Shown here piece after piece: positions 46,469 through 55,771 of a DNA stretch of 64,000 bases. Origin of the DNA: Rhodocyclales bacterium (GTDB taxonomy: Bacteria > Pseudomonadota > Gammaproteobacteria > Burkholderiales > Rhodocyclaceae). Under the pieces are notes generated by a model that was not told the DNA's origin, made no database searches, and saw only the letters and a program-made list of their open reading frames with translations. The stretch's first letter is position 1, and each line of letters starts with the position of its first letter. The position numbers were made by a program, and so were the translations under genes. The stretch covers positions 124,001-188,000 of the forward strand of contig JAQGMG010000005.1 of assembly GCA_028292485.1 (NCBI GenBank), read 5' to 3'.

Positions 46469-47827
46469 TCAGTCTGCAAGAACAAGTTCTCCACGCAGCG
46501 TATGTGACATCACTGCGGTAATGGTGACGTTGACGAATTGACCTATCAGGCGCGCACCTTGTGGTGCATGGCTGGCAAAGTTCACTACACGATTATTATC
46601 GGTACGGCCGGCCAGTTCGTTAGGGTCTTTCTTCGACGGTCCTTCCACCAGAATGCGCTGCTGCGAGCCCACCATGGCCGCGCTGATCGCCGTTGCCTGT
46701 TCGTCGATGCGCTTTTGCAGACGCGCGAGGCGTTCGAGTTTCAGCGATGCTGGCGTGTCGTCGACCAGATCGGCGGCGGGTGTGCCGGGACGTGCGCTAT
46801 AGACGAAGCTGTAAGAGTTATCGAAACCGACATCGTCGATCAGTTTCATCGTCGCCTCGAAATCCGCCTCGGTCTCGCCAGGGAAGCCGACGATAAAATC
46901 GGAAGACAGCGTCAGGTCGGGCCGCGCTACACGCAATTTGCGGATCAGCGCCTTGTACTCAAGCGTCGTGTAGCCACGTTTCATCACAGCCAAAACGCGG
47001 TCTGCTCCGGCCTGTACGGGAAGATGCAGGTGGGAGACCAGCTTGGGCAGCGTCGCGTAGGCATCGATAATGCGTTGTGACATCTCGCGCGGATGCGAGG
47101 TCGTGTAGCGAATGCGTTCGATGCCGGGCACCTCGTGCACGCATTCGAGCAGGAACGCGAAATCACACAAGTCAGCAGCCTGTTCTTCCGAACCGCGCGA
47201 CGTAGCCGCACGCCAGGCATTCACGTTCTGGCCGAGCAAGGTCACTTCCTTGACGCCTTGTTCGGCCAGCCCGGCGACTTCGGTAAGGATATCGTCCAGT
47301 GGTCGCGATACTTCCTCGCCGCGCGTGTAAGGCACCACACAGAAGCTGCAATATTTCGAGCAGCCTTCCATGATGGACACGAAAGCCGTTGCCCCCTCGA
47401 CGCGTGCGGGAGGCATGTTGTCGAATTTTTCGATCTCCGGAAAGCTGATATCCACCTGCGAACGACCGCTCCGGCGACGCTTGTCGATCAAGGCCGGCAA
47501 GCGGTGCAGCGTCTGCGGGCCGAATACGACATCGACATAAGGTGCGCGTGCCACGATCGCCGCGCCTTCCTGTGAAGCGACACAACCGCCGACACCAATG
47601 ATGAGATCAGGATTTGCCTTTTTGAGATGCTTGACGCGGCCCAGATCGTGAAACACCTTCTCCTGCGCTTTTTCGCGCACCGAGCAGGTATTGAACAGGA
47701 TCACGTCGGCATCTTCAGGCCGGTCGGTCTTGACCAGCCCTTCACTGACGCCCAGCACGTCGGCCATCTTGTCCGAGTCGTACTCATTCATCTGACAGCC
47801 AAAGGTGCGGATGTAAAGCTTCTTCAT
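46469..47827 (-). CDS. miaB: tRNA methylthiotransferase MiaB
   Basis: MiaB adds a methylthio group to i6A37 of tRNA. The radical SAM cluster CSKYCSFC and the N-terminal domain with [20 protein letters not shown] are present, plus a TRAM domain at the end. ATG 47827 matches the E. coli start. The length is 452 residues. It reads toward the metalloprotease and phoH genes on the minus strand. Confidence 0.96.
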   Translation of the reverse strand: MKKLYIRTFGCQMNEYDSDKMADVLGVSEGLVKTDRPEDADVILFNTCSVREKAQEKVFHDLGRVKHLKKANPDLIIGVGGCVASQEGAAIVARAPYVDVVFGPQTLHRLPALIDKRRRSGRSQVDISFPEIEKFDNMPPARVEGATAFVSIMEGCSKYCSFCVVPYTRGEEVSRPLDDILTEVAGLAEQGVKEVTLLGQNVNAWRAATSRGSEEQAADLCDFAFLLECVHEVPGIERIRYTTSHPREMSQRIIDAYATLPKLVSHLHLPVQAGADRVLAVMKRGYTTLEYKALIRKLRVARPDLTLSSDFIVGFPGETEADFEATMKLIDDVGFDNSYSFVYSARPGTPAADLVDDTPASLKLERLARLQKRIDEQATAISAAMVGSQQRILVEGPSKKDPNELAGRTDNNRVVNFASHAPQGARLIGQFVNVTITAVMSHTLRGELVLAD

Positions 47828-47895
47828 TGTTGATACGCCAAGGAGTAGTGCACGAGTAGTACAAGTAGAGCGGGCAATCGGCCTGCGACGATTGC

Positions 47896-48210
47896 TTACT
47901 GATCGGGATTCATGATCCACGCACGATGAATGGCGCCTGCATTGTCCAGCAACACGCGGGCAAGGTACTTGCCGCGAAGTGATTGCGACAGCACGATCAG
48001 GTTGGTAGTGCCACGAATCTGCACGGCGGCTGACAGGCGGACGGGTTTGCCGTTGAGCGTGACCTGGCCATCACCCGGGAACTCCAGAACGGCCTTCTTT
48101 GCTTCGGCCGGAATATGCTGACCCGGCGGCACGGCCTGTTGCGCAGAGACGACATTGCAAAACCCGGCCAGAGCCAGGCTGATGCAAACTGCGGGAATTT
48201 TCCAGTTCAT
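47896..48210 (-). CDS. Small exported hypothetical protein
   Basis: The 104-residue protein has a signal peptide ([22 protein letters not shown]) and a mature domain with no known motif; SAAVQIRG and [15 protein letters not shown] are its most regular parts. GAGGGTG precedes ATG 48210. It lies 68 bases upstream of miaB on the same strand and 201 bases from the tRNA gene. The function is unknown. Confidence 0.75.
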   Translation of the reverse strand: MNWKIPAVCISLALAGFCNVVSAQQAVPPGQHIPAEAKKAVLEFPGDGQVTLNGKPVRLSAAVQIRGTTNLIVLSQSLRGKYLARVLLDNAGAIHRAWIMNPDQ

Positions 48211-48411
48211 GTTCACCCTCACGCAAAAACGCCCGTGAACAGGCGGTCGGCAATGGTCGGACATCGCCCCGGCGAAGTCAATCTGACGCCCGTCAAGCCC
48301 ATGAATCGCTTGAATTTTAACTGGCAGGGGCCAGGCCATTTACCTTGACCTTGAGGCGTCGCGGCCATTAGAATCGCCGGCTCAGGTTTTTTCGCCCGAG
48401 CCTTTTCAAAG

Positions 48412-48488
48412 GGTGATGTAGCTCAGATGGTTAGAGCGGTGGATTCATAACCCACAGGTCGGCGGTTCGATCCCGCCCATCACCACCA
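48412..48488 (+). tRNA. tRNA-Met (CAT anticodon), elongator type
   Basis: The 77-base gene folds as a complete cloverleaf. The seven-base acceptor stem GGTGATG pairs with CATCACC, then A and an encoded CCA end. The anticodon loop reads TTCATAA, with CAT at the centre. TTCGATCC forms the T loop. The GG start and 7-bp acceptor pairing fit an elongator methionine tRNA. A hairpin terminator follows seven bases later. Confidence 0.95.
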
Positions 48489-48494
48489 GTATTC

Positions 48495-48528
48495 AAACGG
48501 CCTCCCCGCAAAGGAGGCCGTTTTCGTT
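48495..48528 (+). terminator. Intrinsic terminator of the tRNA
   Basis: AAACGGCCTCC and GGAGGCCGTTT form an 11-base-pair stem with a seven-base loop, followed by a T-rich tract, seven bases after the tRNA end. Confidence 0.88.
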
Positions 48529-48606
48529 TCGTGTGGCCAGATCGGCAACAAGCATGACCGGATACGCGTCGTGACCTGGCGGTGAGCTTGCTGCAGAATT
48601 GCGGCC

Positions 48607-49776
48607 ATGATGAAAAATGAATTCGACGTCTTGATCGTTGGCGGTGGCCTGGCTGGCGCAAGCCTCGCCTGCGCCTTGCGCGGTAGCCGCTATCGCGTGG
48701 CGTTGATCGACCGTGCTGCGCCGCGCGTCGCGGAAAACTGGGATGCTCGCGTCTATGCGATTGCGCCGGCGTGTGTCGATTTCTTGCGGCGTTGCGGTGC
48801 GTGGGAGCATCTGCCACACGATCGCGTGCAGCGCATCGAGCGCATGGCAATTGCTGGCGACGCAGGCGGCTCGCTGGATTTTTCTGCCTATGAATCGGGT
48901 CTCGATGCTTTGGCATGGATCGCTGAAGGTGGCCGTCTGGCAGCCGAGCTCTGGCAGACCGCAACCCGGCAGCCCAACATAACGGTGCTGAGTCCGGCGG
49001 TGCCTGCTTCGCTGGAGATGCTGGAAAACGCCGCGCGCCTGACCTTGTCGGACGGCCGGGTTCTGCATTCATCACTGGTCGTGGGCGCGGATGGCGCCAA
49101 CTCGTGGATACGCGAGCAGGCCGGCATCCAGGCGCGCACTGAACCGTATGAAGATGTGGGCGTGGTGGCGAATTTTTCGTGTGAGCGAGCCCATGACGGC
49201 ACTGCTTTTCAGTGGTTCCGTGCAGACGGCGTGCTGGCGTGGCTGCCATTGCCCGGAAACAATTTCTCGATTGTGTGGTCCACCCCGCAGCAGCATGCCG
49301 ATGCATTGCTCAAGCTCGACGCACAGGCCTTGGCGACATGCGTTGCAGAGGCTGGCAACAGAGAACTTGGCGCGTTGCGTGCGCTGAGCCCGGCGGCAGC
49401 TTTTCCGCTGCGCTTGATGCGTGTGAAGGAAACAGTGGCGTCGCGTCTGGCCCTGATTGGCGATGCGGCCCACGGCATCCACCCTTTGTCGGGTCACGGC
49501 ATCAATCTGGGATTTCAGGACGCTGCCGTTTTGGCCGATACATTGCTGAATCTGCCCGCGTTTCGCGATTGTGGCGAACTGGCAGTCCTGGAGCGATATC
49601 GCCGCGCCAGGGCAGAAGAGGTGGCAATGCTGCAGGGCGTGACGCACGGCCTGCATCAGTTGTTCGGTGCGAAGTCTGTGCCGCTGGCGTGGCTGCGTAA
49701 TGCGGGAATGAGCGTGACGGGTAATTTGCCGTTTGTGCGTGGTGTAATGACGCGTTACGCTGCCGGCCTGATTTGA
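48607..49776 (+). CDS. UbiF/UbiI-type flavin hydroxylase
   Basis: This FAD monooxygenase is a second ubiquinone-type hydroxylase. FAD motifs are LIVGGGLAGASLACAL near the N-terminus and GDAAHGIHPLSGHGINLGFQD near residue 283, with the regular GDAAH spelling in contrast to the GNAAQ form in the ubiH gene. The exact carbon it hydroxylates (C1, C5 or C6) is not readable. The length is 389 residues. dsbC lies 58 bases downstream, a pairing common in betaproteobacteria. Confidence 0.88.
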   Translation: MMKNEFDVLIVGGGLAGASLACALRGSRYRVALIDRAAPRVAENWDARVYAIAPACVDFLRRCGAWEHLPHDRVQRIERMAIAGDAGGSLDFSAYESGLDALAWIAEGGRLAAELWQTATRQPNITVLSPAVPASLEMLENAARLTLSDGRVLHSSLVVGADGANSWIREQAGIQARTEPYEDVGVVANFSCERAHDGTAFQWFRADGVLAWLPLPGNNFSIVWSTPQQHADALLKLDAQALATCVAEAGNRELGALRALSPAAAFPLRLMRVKETVASRLALIGDAAHGIHPLSGHGINLGFQDAAVLADTLLNLPAFRDCGELAVLERYRRARAEEVAMLQGVTHGLHQLFGAKSVPLAWLRNAGMSVTGNLPFVRGVMTRYAAGLI

Positions 49777-49833
49777 AGATGTAATGGGACGCACGACCCA
49801 TTACAGCAATGCGCGGAAAACTAGGAGACTGAG

Positions 49834-50655
49834 TTGAGAAAACAAATGTGGCGGACCATGCAGACATTGGTGTCTGGTGTATGCGTGGCAACGCTGTCGG
49901 TATCGGCGTTCGCCGCGAACGAGCCTGCAGCCAAGTCGCACAAGGCTGGCGCCAAGGCGGAAAAAAATGAAGCCAAAGGCGAAAGCGTTGCCGAAACGGA
50001 GATACGCAAGGCGTTAGAGCAAATCATCGATACGCCTGGCGCCATTCAGAGCGTACACAAGACGAGCTATGGCAATTTTTACGAAGGGGTACTTGCCAAC
50101 GGTGACATCGTGTACATCGATCCTACGGGGGCTTTCCTGATTTCCGGTTCGCTCATCGACATCAAGGCGAGGAAAAACGTTACGTCTGCGCGCCTCAACG
50201 AGTTACAGCGCATCGATTTTTCAGATCTGCCGCTTGCCAATGCAATCAAGCAAGTGCGAGGCAATGGCAAGCGCATGCTTGTGACATTCGAAGACCCGAA
50301 TTGTAGCTATTGCAAAAAGCTCGCAAAGGACATGATCAGTCTGAAGGACACGACGATCTACACCTTCATGATTCCTATTCTGGCGCCGGATTCGGCCGAC
50401 AAGTCCAGAGCAATCTGGTGTGCATCAGATCGCGCCAAGGCCTGGAACGACTGGATGGTAGATGGCAAATTGCCGACAACCGCTACCTGCGATAATCCGA
50501 TTGCGAAGAATGCAGATCTGGCGCACAAGCTGCGGATCAGCGGCACGCCGACCATGTTCCTGATCGATGGAAATCGTCTTGGTGGTTATATGGCGCTGGC
50601 TGAACTGGACAAGGCCATTAACGATGCAGGCGCTGCCGCCACGGCGAAGAAATAG
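49834..50655 (+). CDS. DsbC-family periplasmic disulfide isomerase
   Basis: DsbC reshuffles disulfides in the periplasm. After a signal peptide (about residues 1-28) and a Lys/Ala-rich linker, the dimerisation domain (about 50-110) is followed by the thioredoxin domain with CSYC at 157-160, SGTPTMF as the cis-proline loop and a second cysteine pair near 194 and 217. TTG 49834 is chosen because AGGAG lies six bases before it; ATG 49846 is in frame. The length is 273 residues. Confidence 0.9.
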   Translation: MRKQMWRTMQTLVSGVCVATLSVSAFAANEPAAKSHKAGAKAEKNEAKGESVAETEIRKALEQIIDTPGAIQSVHKTSYGNFYEGVLANGDIVYIDPTGAFLISGSLIDIKARKNVTSARLNELQRIDFSDLPLANAIKQVRGNGKRMLVTFEDPNCSYCKKLAKDMISLKDTTIYTFMIPILAPDSADKSRAIWCASDRAKAWNDWMVDGKLPTTATCDNPIAKNADLAHKLRISGTPTMFLIDGNRLGGYMALAELDKAINDAGAAATAKK

Positions 50656-50690
50656 CAGGTCGCATCGCATCTATTGGCAAAAAGTTGGCA

Positions 50691-50720
50691 AAAAAAGGGG
50701 CGCTGGAGCGCCCCCTTTTT
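50691..50720. terminator. Bidirectional terminator between dsbC and amtB
   Basis: AAAAAGGGGCGC and GCGCCCCCTTTTT form a stem of 12 base pairs with one bulged C and a four-base loop. It serves dsbC (plus) and amtB (minus), whose ends face each other. Confidence 0.88.
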
Positions 50721-50732
50721 GATGGCTCGAAA

Positions 50733-51935
50733 TCACCAATGTGATTCAGGCTCGGCCGTGGCGCTGATCTTGTGAATGGTCAGGTCGGCGCCTTCGAATT
50801 CTTCTTCAGCTGTCAGGCGAATGCCAACCGTGCTGCGCAGCGCGCCATAGATCAGACCGCCACCTATCAAGGCGACTGCAATGCCGCCCAATGTGCCGAT
50901 GCACTGGCTCGCCAGGCTGACGCCACCCAGCCCGCCGAGTGCCTTGCTGCCGAATATGCCAGCAGCAATTCCGCCCCAGGCGCCGCAGAGGCCGTGAAGT
51001 GGCCAGACGCCGAGCACATCGTCGATCTTCCAGCGGTTCTGGGTAAGCGTGAATAGCCGCACGAAAAGCGCGCCCGCCACGGCGCCGACGACGAGGGCGC
51101 CGACCGGATGCATGATGTCCGAGCCCGCGCACACCGCTACGAGACCAGCGAGCGGGCCGTTATGCACGAAGCCCGGATCGTTGCGGCCCGCGACTAGCGC
51201 GGCAAGCGTGCCACCGACCATGGCCATCAGCGAATTCAGCGCCACCAGGCCAGTGATGGATTCAAGCTTCTGCGCACTCATCACGTTGAAGCCAAACCAG
51301 CCAACGACAAGAATCCACGCGCCCAGTGCGAGAAACGGGATGTTGGATGGGGGGTGAGCTGCAATGCCGCCATCGCGTCCGTAGCGGCCGCGGCGGGCGC
51401 CGAGCAGCAATACCGCCGTAAGCCCGACCCAGCCGCCCACCGCATGCACGACCACACTGCCTGCGAAGTCGTGGAATCTGGCGCCGAAGACTGATTCCAG
51501 CCACGCCTGCACGCCGTAGTTGTTGTTCCAGACGATGCCTTCAAAAAAGGGATAGACGAAGCCCACCAGCATTGCCGTTGCCGCCATCTGTGGCACGAAG
51601 CGGGCGCGTTCAGCGATGCCGCCAGAGACGATTGCAGGAATGGCCGCGGCGAAGGTCAGCAGGAAGAAGAACTTCACGAGTTCATAGCCGTTGTGCTGCG
51701 CCAGCGTGGTGGCATCGTTCATGAAATGCACACCATAGGCAAGGCCATAGCCCACGAAGAAGTAGGCCAGCGCCGATACGCTGAAGTCGACCAGTATCTT
51801 TACCAGCGCATTGACCTGATTTTTTTTGCGAACTGTTCCGAGTTCCAGGAAGGCGAAGCCTGCGTGCATGGCAAGCACCATTACGCCTCCCAACAAAATG
51901 AACAGTACATCCGTGGTTGTCTTGATTTGCTCCAT
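50733..51935 (-). CDS. amtB: Ammonium transporter AmtB
   Basis: AmtB conducts ammonia across the inner membrane and has eleven helices. The pore histidines lie in HDFAGSVVVHAVGGW (near 170) and PLHGLCGAWGG (near 320). NQVNALVKILVDF and WNNNYGVQAW also fit. GGAG precedes ATG 51935. There is no glnK neighbour, the usual partner. The length is 400 residues. Confidence 0.93.
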   Translation of the reverse strand: MEQIKTTTDVLFILLGGVMVLAMHAGFAFLELGTVRKKNQVNALVKILVDFSVSALAYFFVGYGLAYGVHFMNDATTLAQHNGYELVKFFFLLTFAAAIPAIVSGGIAERARFVPQMAATAMLVGFVYPFFEGIVWNNNYGVQAWLESVFGARFHDFAGSVVVHAVGGWVGLTAVLLLGARRGRYGRDGGIAAHPPSNIPFLALGAWILVVGWFGFNVMSAQKLESITGLVALNSLMAMVGGTLAALVAGRNDPGFVHNGPLAGLVAVCAGSDIMHPVGALVVGAVAGALFVRLFTLTQNRWKIDDVLGVWPLHGLCGAWGGIAAGIFGSKALGGLGGVSLASQCIGTLGGIAVALIGGGLIYGALRSTVGIRLTAEEEFEGADLTIHKISATAEPESHW

Positions 51936-51968
51936 TACGCTCTCCGTTATGCACAACGGCGGAGCAAG

Positions 51969-52007
51969 AAGCACGAATCACGCCCGTTTCGCACCAAATT
52001 CGTGCTT
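51969..52007 (-). promoter_or_regulatory. Candidate NtrC/sigma-54 control region of amtB
   Basis: A perfect 10-base inverted repeat (AAGCACGAAT at 51969-51978, ATTCGTGCTT at 51998-52007) lies upstream of amtB. The inner GCAC-n7-GTGC (51991-52005) matches an NtrC half-site pair. On the minus strand GG-n10-GC (51984 to 51971) could be a weak sigma-54 promoter, with the rest of the consensus poorly kept. The short distance from site to promoter is atypical. This is tentative. Confidence 0.3.
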
Positions 52008-52104
52008 AATTAAAACAATAACTTGGCTGATTTTCTAAAGATTTGGCGTGTGCGGCGCCCCTTTGTGGAGCTTTCTTTAGTGAGAAATGCACTTTGTTGG
52101 TGCG

Positions 52105-53112
52105 TCAGAACGTATAGCCGGTCTGGATTCCACCGGGCTCCAGCTTGTCCAGCAGGCGGGCCAGCGGATGTAACTCGCGATAACGCTGGCATGTCTTGAT
52201 GAGGTGTTTCAATACCAGCGGCATGTCCTTCAGATAGCCATCCTTGCCATCGCGGTGATAGAGGCGGGCGAAGATTCCCAGAACCTTGATGTGCCGCTGG
52301 GCGCCCATGAACTCATAGTCACGGTAGAAGTCTGCGAAGTTCGGGCGGACGGCGATTCCAAGGTCGCGCGCGGTTTCCCAGTAACGAACCAGCCAGTCGA
52401 TCGTGCGTTCTTCTTCCCATTCGACATAGGCATCCTTGAACAGCGATGCGAGGTCGTAAGTCATCGGGCCATACACGGCATCCTGGAAGTCGATGATTCC
52501 GGGGTTTGGCGTGCACACCATGAGGTTGCGAGAGTGGAAGTCGCGGTGCACGAACACCTGAGGTTCGGCCAGGTTCACGGCGAGGATGTTCTCGAATGCT
52601 TCATACATCGCGGCTGTATCGGCTTCGCTCAGTGCCATGTCTTTGTGACGGCCGATGTACCACACGGGAAACAGCTCCATCTCGCGCAACAGCCGTTCGC
52701 GATCATAGTCGGCGAATACGCCAGGCCGGCTGGCGCGCTGGATGCAGGCCAATGCTCCAAGTGCATTCGCATACAGCTCATCGGCATTGTCTGTGGTCAG
52801 GGCAGTGAGATAGGTCGTATCGCCGAGATCGGAGAGCAGCAGGAAACCTTGCTGCAGGTCTTGTGCAAATACCGTCGGAACGTGTGCTCCGGCGGCGGAA
52901 AAAACCTCGGCGACGTGCAGGAAAGGGCGGCAGTTTTCATGCTCGGGTGGTGCATCCATGACGATCAGGGTGCTGTCATCGTCGAGCAGGCGAACACGAA
53001 AGTAACGCCGAAAACTTGCGTCGGCGGAGGCGGGGCTCAGCGCCAGTGCGCGTTGTGGAAACTGGTCGGCGAGCCAGCGTTGCAATTGGTCGATGCGGGG
53101 GGTGGCGTGCAA
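52105..53112 (-). CDS. amgK: N-acetylmuramate/N-acetylglucosamine kinase AmgK
   Basis: AmgK phosphorylates MurNAc and GlcNAc at the anomeric carbon in the wall-recycling shunt that bypasses MurQ. The aminoglycoside-phosphotransferase-like fold shows FVHRDFHSRNLMV (catalytic aspartate) and IIDFQDAVYGPMTYDLASL. The TTG at 53112 is chosen because CGGAG lies before it; a longer frame runs on upstream without support. MurU, its partner, is 9.5 kb away. lptD lies 214 bases upstream on the other strand. Confidence 0.85.
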   Translation of the reverse strand: MHATPRIDQLQRWLADQFPQRALALSPASADASFRRYFRVRLLDDDSTLIVMDAPPEHENCRPFLHVAEVFSAAGAHVPTVFAQDLQQGFLLLSDLGDTTYLTALTTDNADELYANALGALACIQRASRPGVFADYDRERLLREMELFPVWYIGRHKDMALSEADTAAMYEAFENILAVNLAEPQVFVHRDFHSRNLMVCTPNPGIIDFQDAVYGPMTYDLASLFKDAYVEWEEERTIDWLVRYWETARDLGIAVRPNFADFYRDYEFMGAQRHIKVLGIFARLYHRDGKDGYLKDMPLVLKHLIKTCQRYRELHPLARLLDKLEPGGIQTGYTF

Positions 53113-53326
53113 GAGGCGCTCCGGAGGACGGGAGAGGAGGACGGTGAGGGCAGAGAGATCAAGCCCTTCATGTAGAATCCGGGATCTTAACAAAATGCCT
53201 TGGCAACGCGGGTGCCGTTCAGTGCCGCGGCTGGCGCAATTGTTTTTCCTGAGGCCAGTCGTTGCGATCTGCACAATCGATGTAGCGTGCCGAAGTCAAG
53301 ACTCGCCCCCTTCAACCTGAGCCACA

Positions 53327-55741
53327 ATGGCGCTGTATCCCATGCCCGGATCCCGAACCGTCATACATGCTTTGCGCCCCCCTTCGAGCAAGGCGCGACC
53401 GCGCGTCAGCCGTCTTGGTCTCGCCGTACTGGCGTGTTTTTCAAGTTTCGCGGGCGCCAAGGATGGTGAACCCCTTCCCGCGCCCGGTCGCCTGCCTTTT
53501 GCACAGCTGGGTACCGCCACGGCGGCACAGGGGGCCGCGAAGCCGGCTGGTGCGAATGGTGGCCCGGACGACACCTATGTCGATGCTGATGCGGTGGATG
53601 GCCGTAACTCGCTTGAGTTGAGTGCCGATGGCAAGGTGCGCCTGCGACGCGGCACGCTGACGCTGCATAGCGATCATTTGAAGCTCGATCAGGTCCTCAA
53701 TGAAGTGACCGCCGAGGGCAACGTCCAGATGTTGCGCGGCAAGGATCGTGTTGAGGGGCCGCGTGCGAGGATGAATCTTGATACGCGTGTCGGTGAGTTC
53801 GAAGCGCCGACCTATCATTTCATGCGAGACGCGCCAGTGAGGGTCGTGCCGCTCGGTACGCCAACGCCCGCAGGTCCGGTCAGGCCCATCGTAGCGTCCG
53901 GCAAGGCAGATCTTCTGGAGATGCTCGGCGATAATCAGTTTCGTCTGCGAAAGGCGACCTATACGACATGCCAGGCGGACGATCCGGACTGGTATCTGCG
54001 CGTCGGTACGCTGAATCTTGATTATGACCGCGAACGTGGAGAGGGTATCAACGCTTCGTTGCACTTCAAGAATGTGCCGATTGCATATGCGCCCTGGATG
54101 GATTTTCCGCTCAATGGTTCACGCCAGTCGGGCTTCTTGCCCCCGACTTTTGGCAGCACGTCGAGTACAGGCCTCGACCTTACGCTGCCGTACTATCTCA
54201 ATATCGCGCCAAATTATGATGCGACCATCGCGCCTCGCTGGATGGGACGGCGCGGTTTGCAGCTTGGATCGGAGTTCCGCTACCTGACGCCGACGAGCAA
54301 CGGCAAATTCAGTGGCGAATATTTGTCGCGCGATGAGGTGACCGGCACACAACGAGGGCTGTTCGCCGCGCGCAATTTCAAGGATTTTGGTGGTGGGCTT
54401 ACCGGCTTCGTCGACTTCACCCAGGTTTCTGATCGTGATTATTTTGCCGATCTGAGCTCGCGCATCACCAGTACTTCGCAGGCAACGCTCAATCAGCAGC
54501 TCGTGCTCAACTATGGTGGCCTTGCATGGCTTCCAATGAGCATGAATGTGCAGCGTTATCAGACTCTGACCGGTGACGCCCCTTACTCTCGCGTACCACA
54601 GATCTCGGCAGCCTTGACCGTACCGGACGTCAAGGGCGTATCGGTAAAGATGCCACTGGAATACGCTCACTTTGAGCATCCGACGCTGGACGAGGGGCAG
54701 CGTATGGTGGCTTATCCGCAGGTGGCCTTGCCTTTGCAGCTTGCCTACGGGTTCGTGACGCCGAAGGTGGGGGTCCACCTGTCCAAATATGATGTGTCAC
54801 GCCGCACGACAACCGGGCCCGAGGAGCTGGATCGATCCATACCGGTCGTCTCTGTCGATACGGGGCTGAATTTCGAGCGCAGTGTGAGTTTCGGTGACGA
54901 GGCCTTCACCCAGACGCTGGAGCCGCGTCTGTACTATGTGCGGGCTGCCTATCGAGACCAAAGTACTTTCCCCGTCTTTGACTCGGCCAGGGCTGACTTC
55001 AATTTCGCGCAATTGTTTTCGGAGAATATCTATTCGGGCAGTGATCGTATTTCCGATTCCAATCAGCTCACATCTGCGGTGACTACCCGCTTCATAGCCG
55101 ATGAGACGGGTGCTGAATATATCCGCATGGCGTTGGGCCAGCGGTTTTACTACAGCGACCAGAAAGTGACGTTGCCAGGCGAGACGCCGCGTGAAGGGCG
55201 CATCGCCGATTGGCTCGGGTTGGTATCCGGCCGTGTCACCGAGCACACCTGGCTTGACACGGCCTATCAATACAACCCCCGCCAGCACCGCAGCGAGCGT
55301 GGGGCCGTGTCTTTGCGCTATCAGCCGCAAGCGGCCCAGGTGGTATCGGCGAGCTATCGATATCAGCGAGGCACTTTGCGCGACTTTGATATCTCCGCAC
55401 AATGGCCGATAGGTGGTGGTTGGTACGGTGTCGGGCGTTACAACCGCAATATGAAAGATCACCGACTAAGCGAAGCCCTGGCTGGTCTGGAATATAAGGC
55501 CGATTGCTGGGTCTTGCGTGTGGTCTGGCAGACCTTGCTTACGACCAAGGCAATCGACGCAAATCAGCCCGGTACGAAACAAGTGCGGAACAATGCGGTG
55601 TTCCTGCAACTCGAATTCAACGGCCTGGCCTCTGTCGGGTCCAGTCCGGTACAGCTGCTCAAGCGCAGTATCGGCGGTTACAGCAAGATCAATGACAACG
55701 GCGTCGGTGATCCGGTCTTTGGCACAGGCAATGATCAATGA
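53327..55741 (+). CDS. lptD: LPS-assembly protein LptD
   Basis: LptD inserts lipopolysaccharide into the outer membrane as a 26-strand barrel with LptE. A signal peptide (about 26-44) is followed by an OstA-type periplasmic domain (about 100-170) and the barrel from about 220 onward. The mature protein seems to have only two cysteines, in YTTCQADD and in KADCWVLRVVW; E. coli has four. This leaves a single interdomain disulfide. ATG 53327 or 53342 may start it. The length of 804 residues is normal. It leads the lptD-surA-pdxA-ksgA operon. Confidence 0.95.
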   Translation: MALYPMPGSRTVIHALRPPSSKARPRVSRLGLAVLACFSSFAGAKDGEPLPAPGRLPFAQLGTATAAQGAAKPAGANGGPDDTYVDADAVDGRNSLELSADGKVRLRRGTLTLHSDHLKLDQVLNEVTAEGNVQMLRGKDRVEGPRARMNLDTRVGEFEAPTYHFMRDAPVRVVPLGTPTPAGPVRPIVASGKADLLEMLGDNQFRLRKATYTTCQADDPDWYLRVGTLNLDYDRERGEGINASLHFKNVPIAYAPWMDFPLNGSRQSGFLPPTFGSTSSTGLDLTLPYYLNIAPNYDATIAPRWMGRRGLQLGSEFRYLTPTSNGKFSGEYLSRDEVTGTQRGLFAARNFKDFGGGLTGFVDFTQVSDRDYFADLSSRITSTSQATLNQQLVLNYGGLAWLPMSMNVQRYQTLTGDAPYSRVPQISAALTVPDVKGVSVKMPLEYAHFEHPTLDEGQRMVAYPQVALPLQLAYGFVTPKVGVHLSKYDVSRRTTTGPEELDRSIPVVSVDTGLNFERSVSFGDEAFTQTLEPRLYYVRAAYRDQSTFPVFDSARADFNFAQLFSENIYSGSDRISDSNQLTSAVTTRFIADETGAEYIRMALGQRFYYSDQKVTLPGETPREGRIADWLGLVSGRVTEHTWLDTAYQYNPRQHRSERGAVSLRYQPQAAQVVSASYRYQRGTLRDFDISAQWPIGGGWYGVGRYNRNMKDHRLSEALAGLEYKADCWVLRVVWQTLLTTKAIDANQPGTKQVRNNAVFLQLEFNGLASVGSSPVQLLKRSIGGYSKINDNGVGDPVFGTGNDQ

Positions 55742-55771
55742 TGCCATTTGTATATTTGGAGCAAGACTAAC

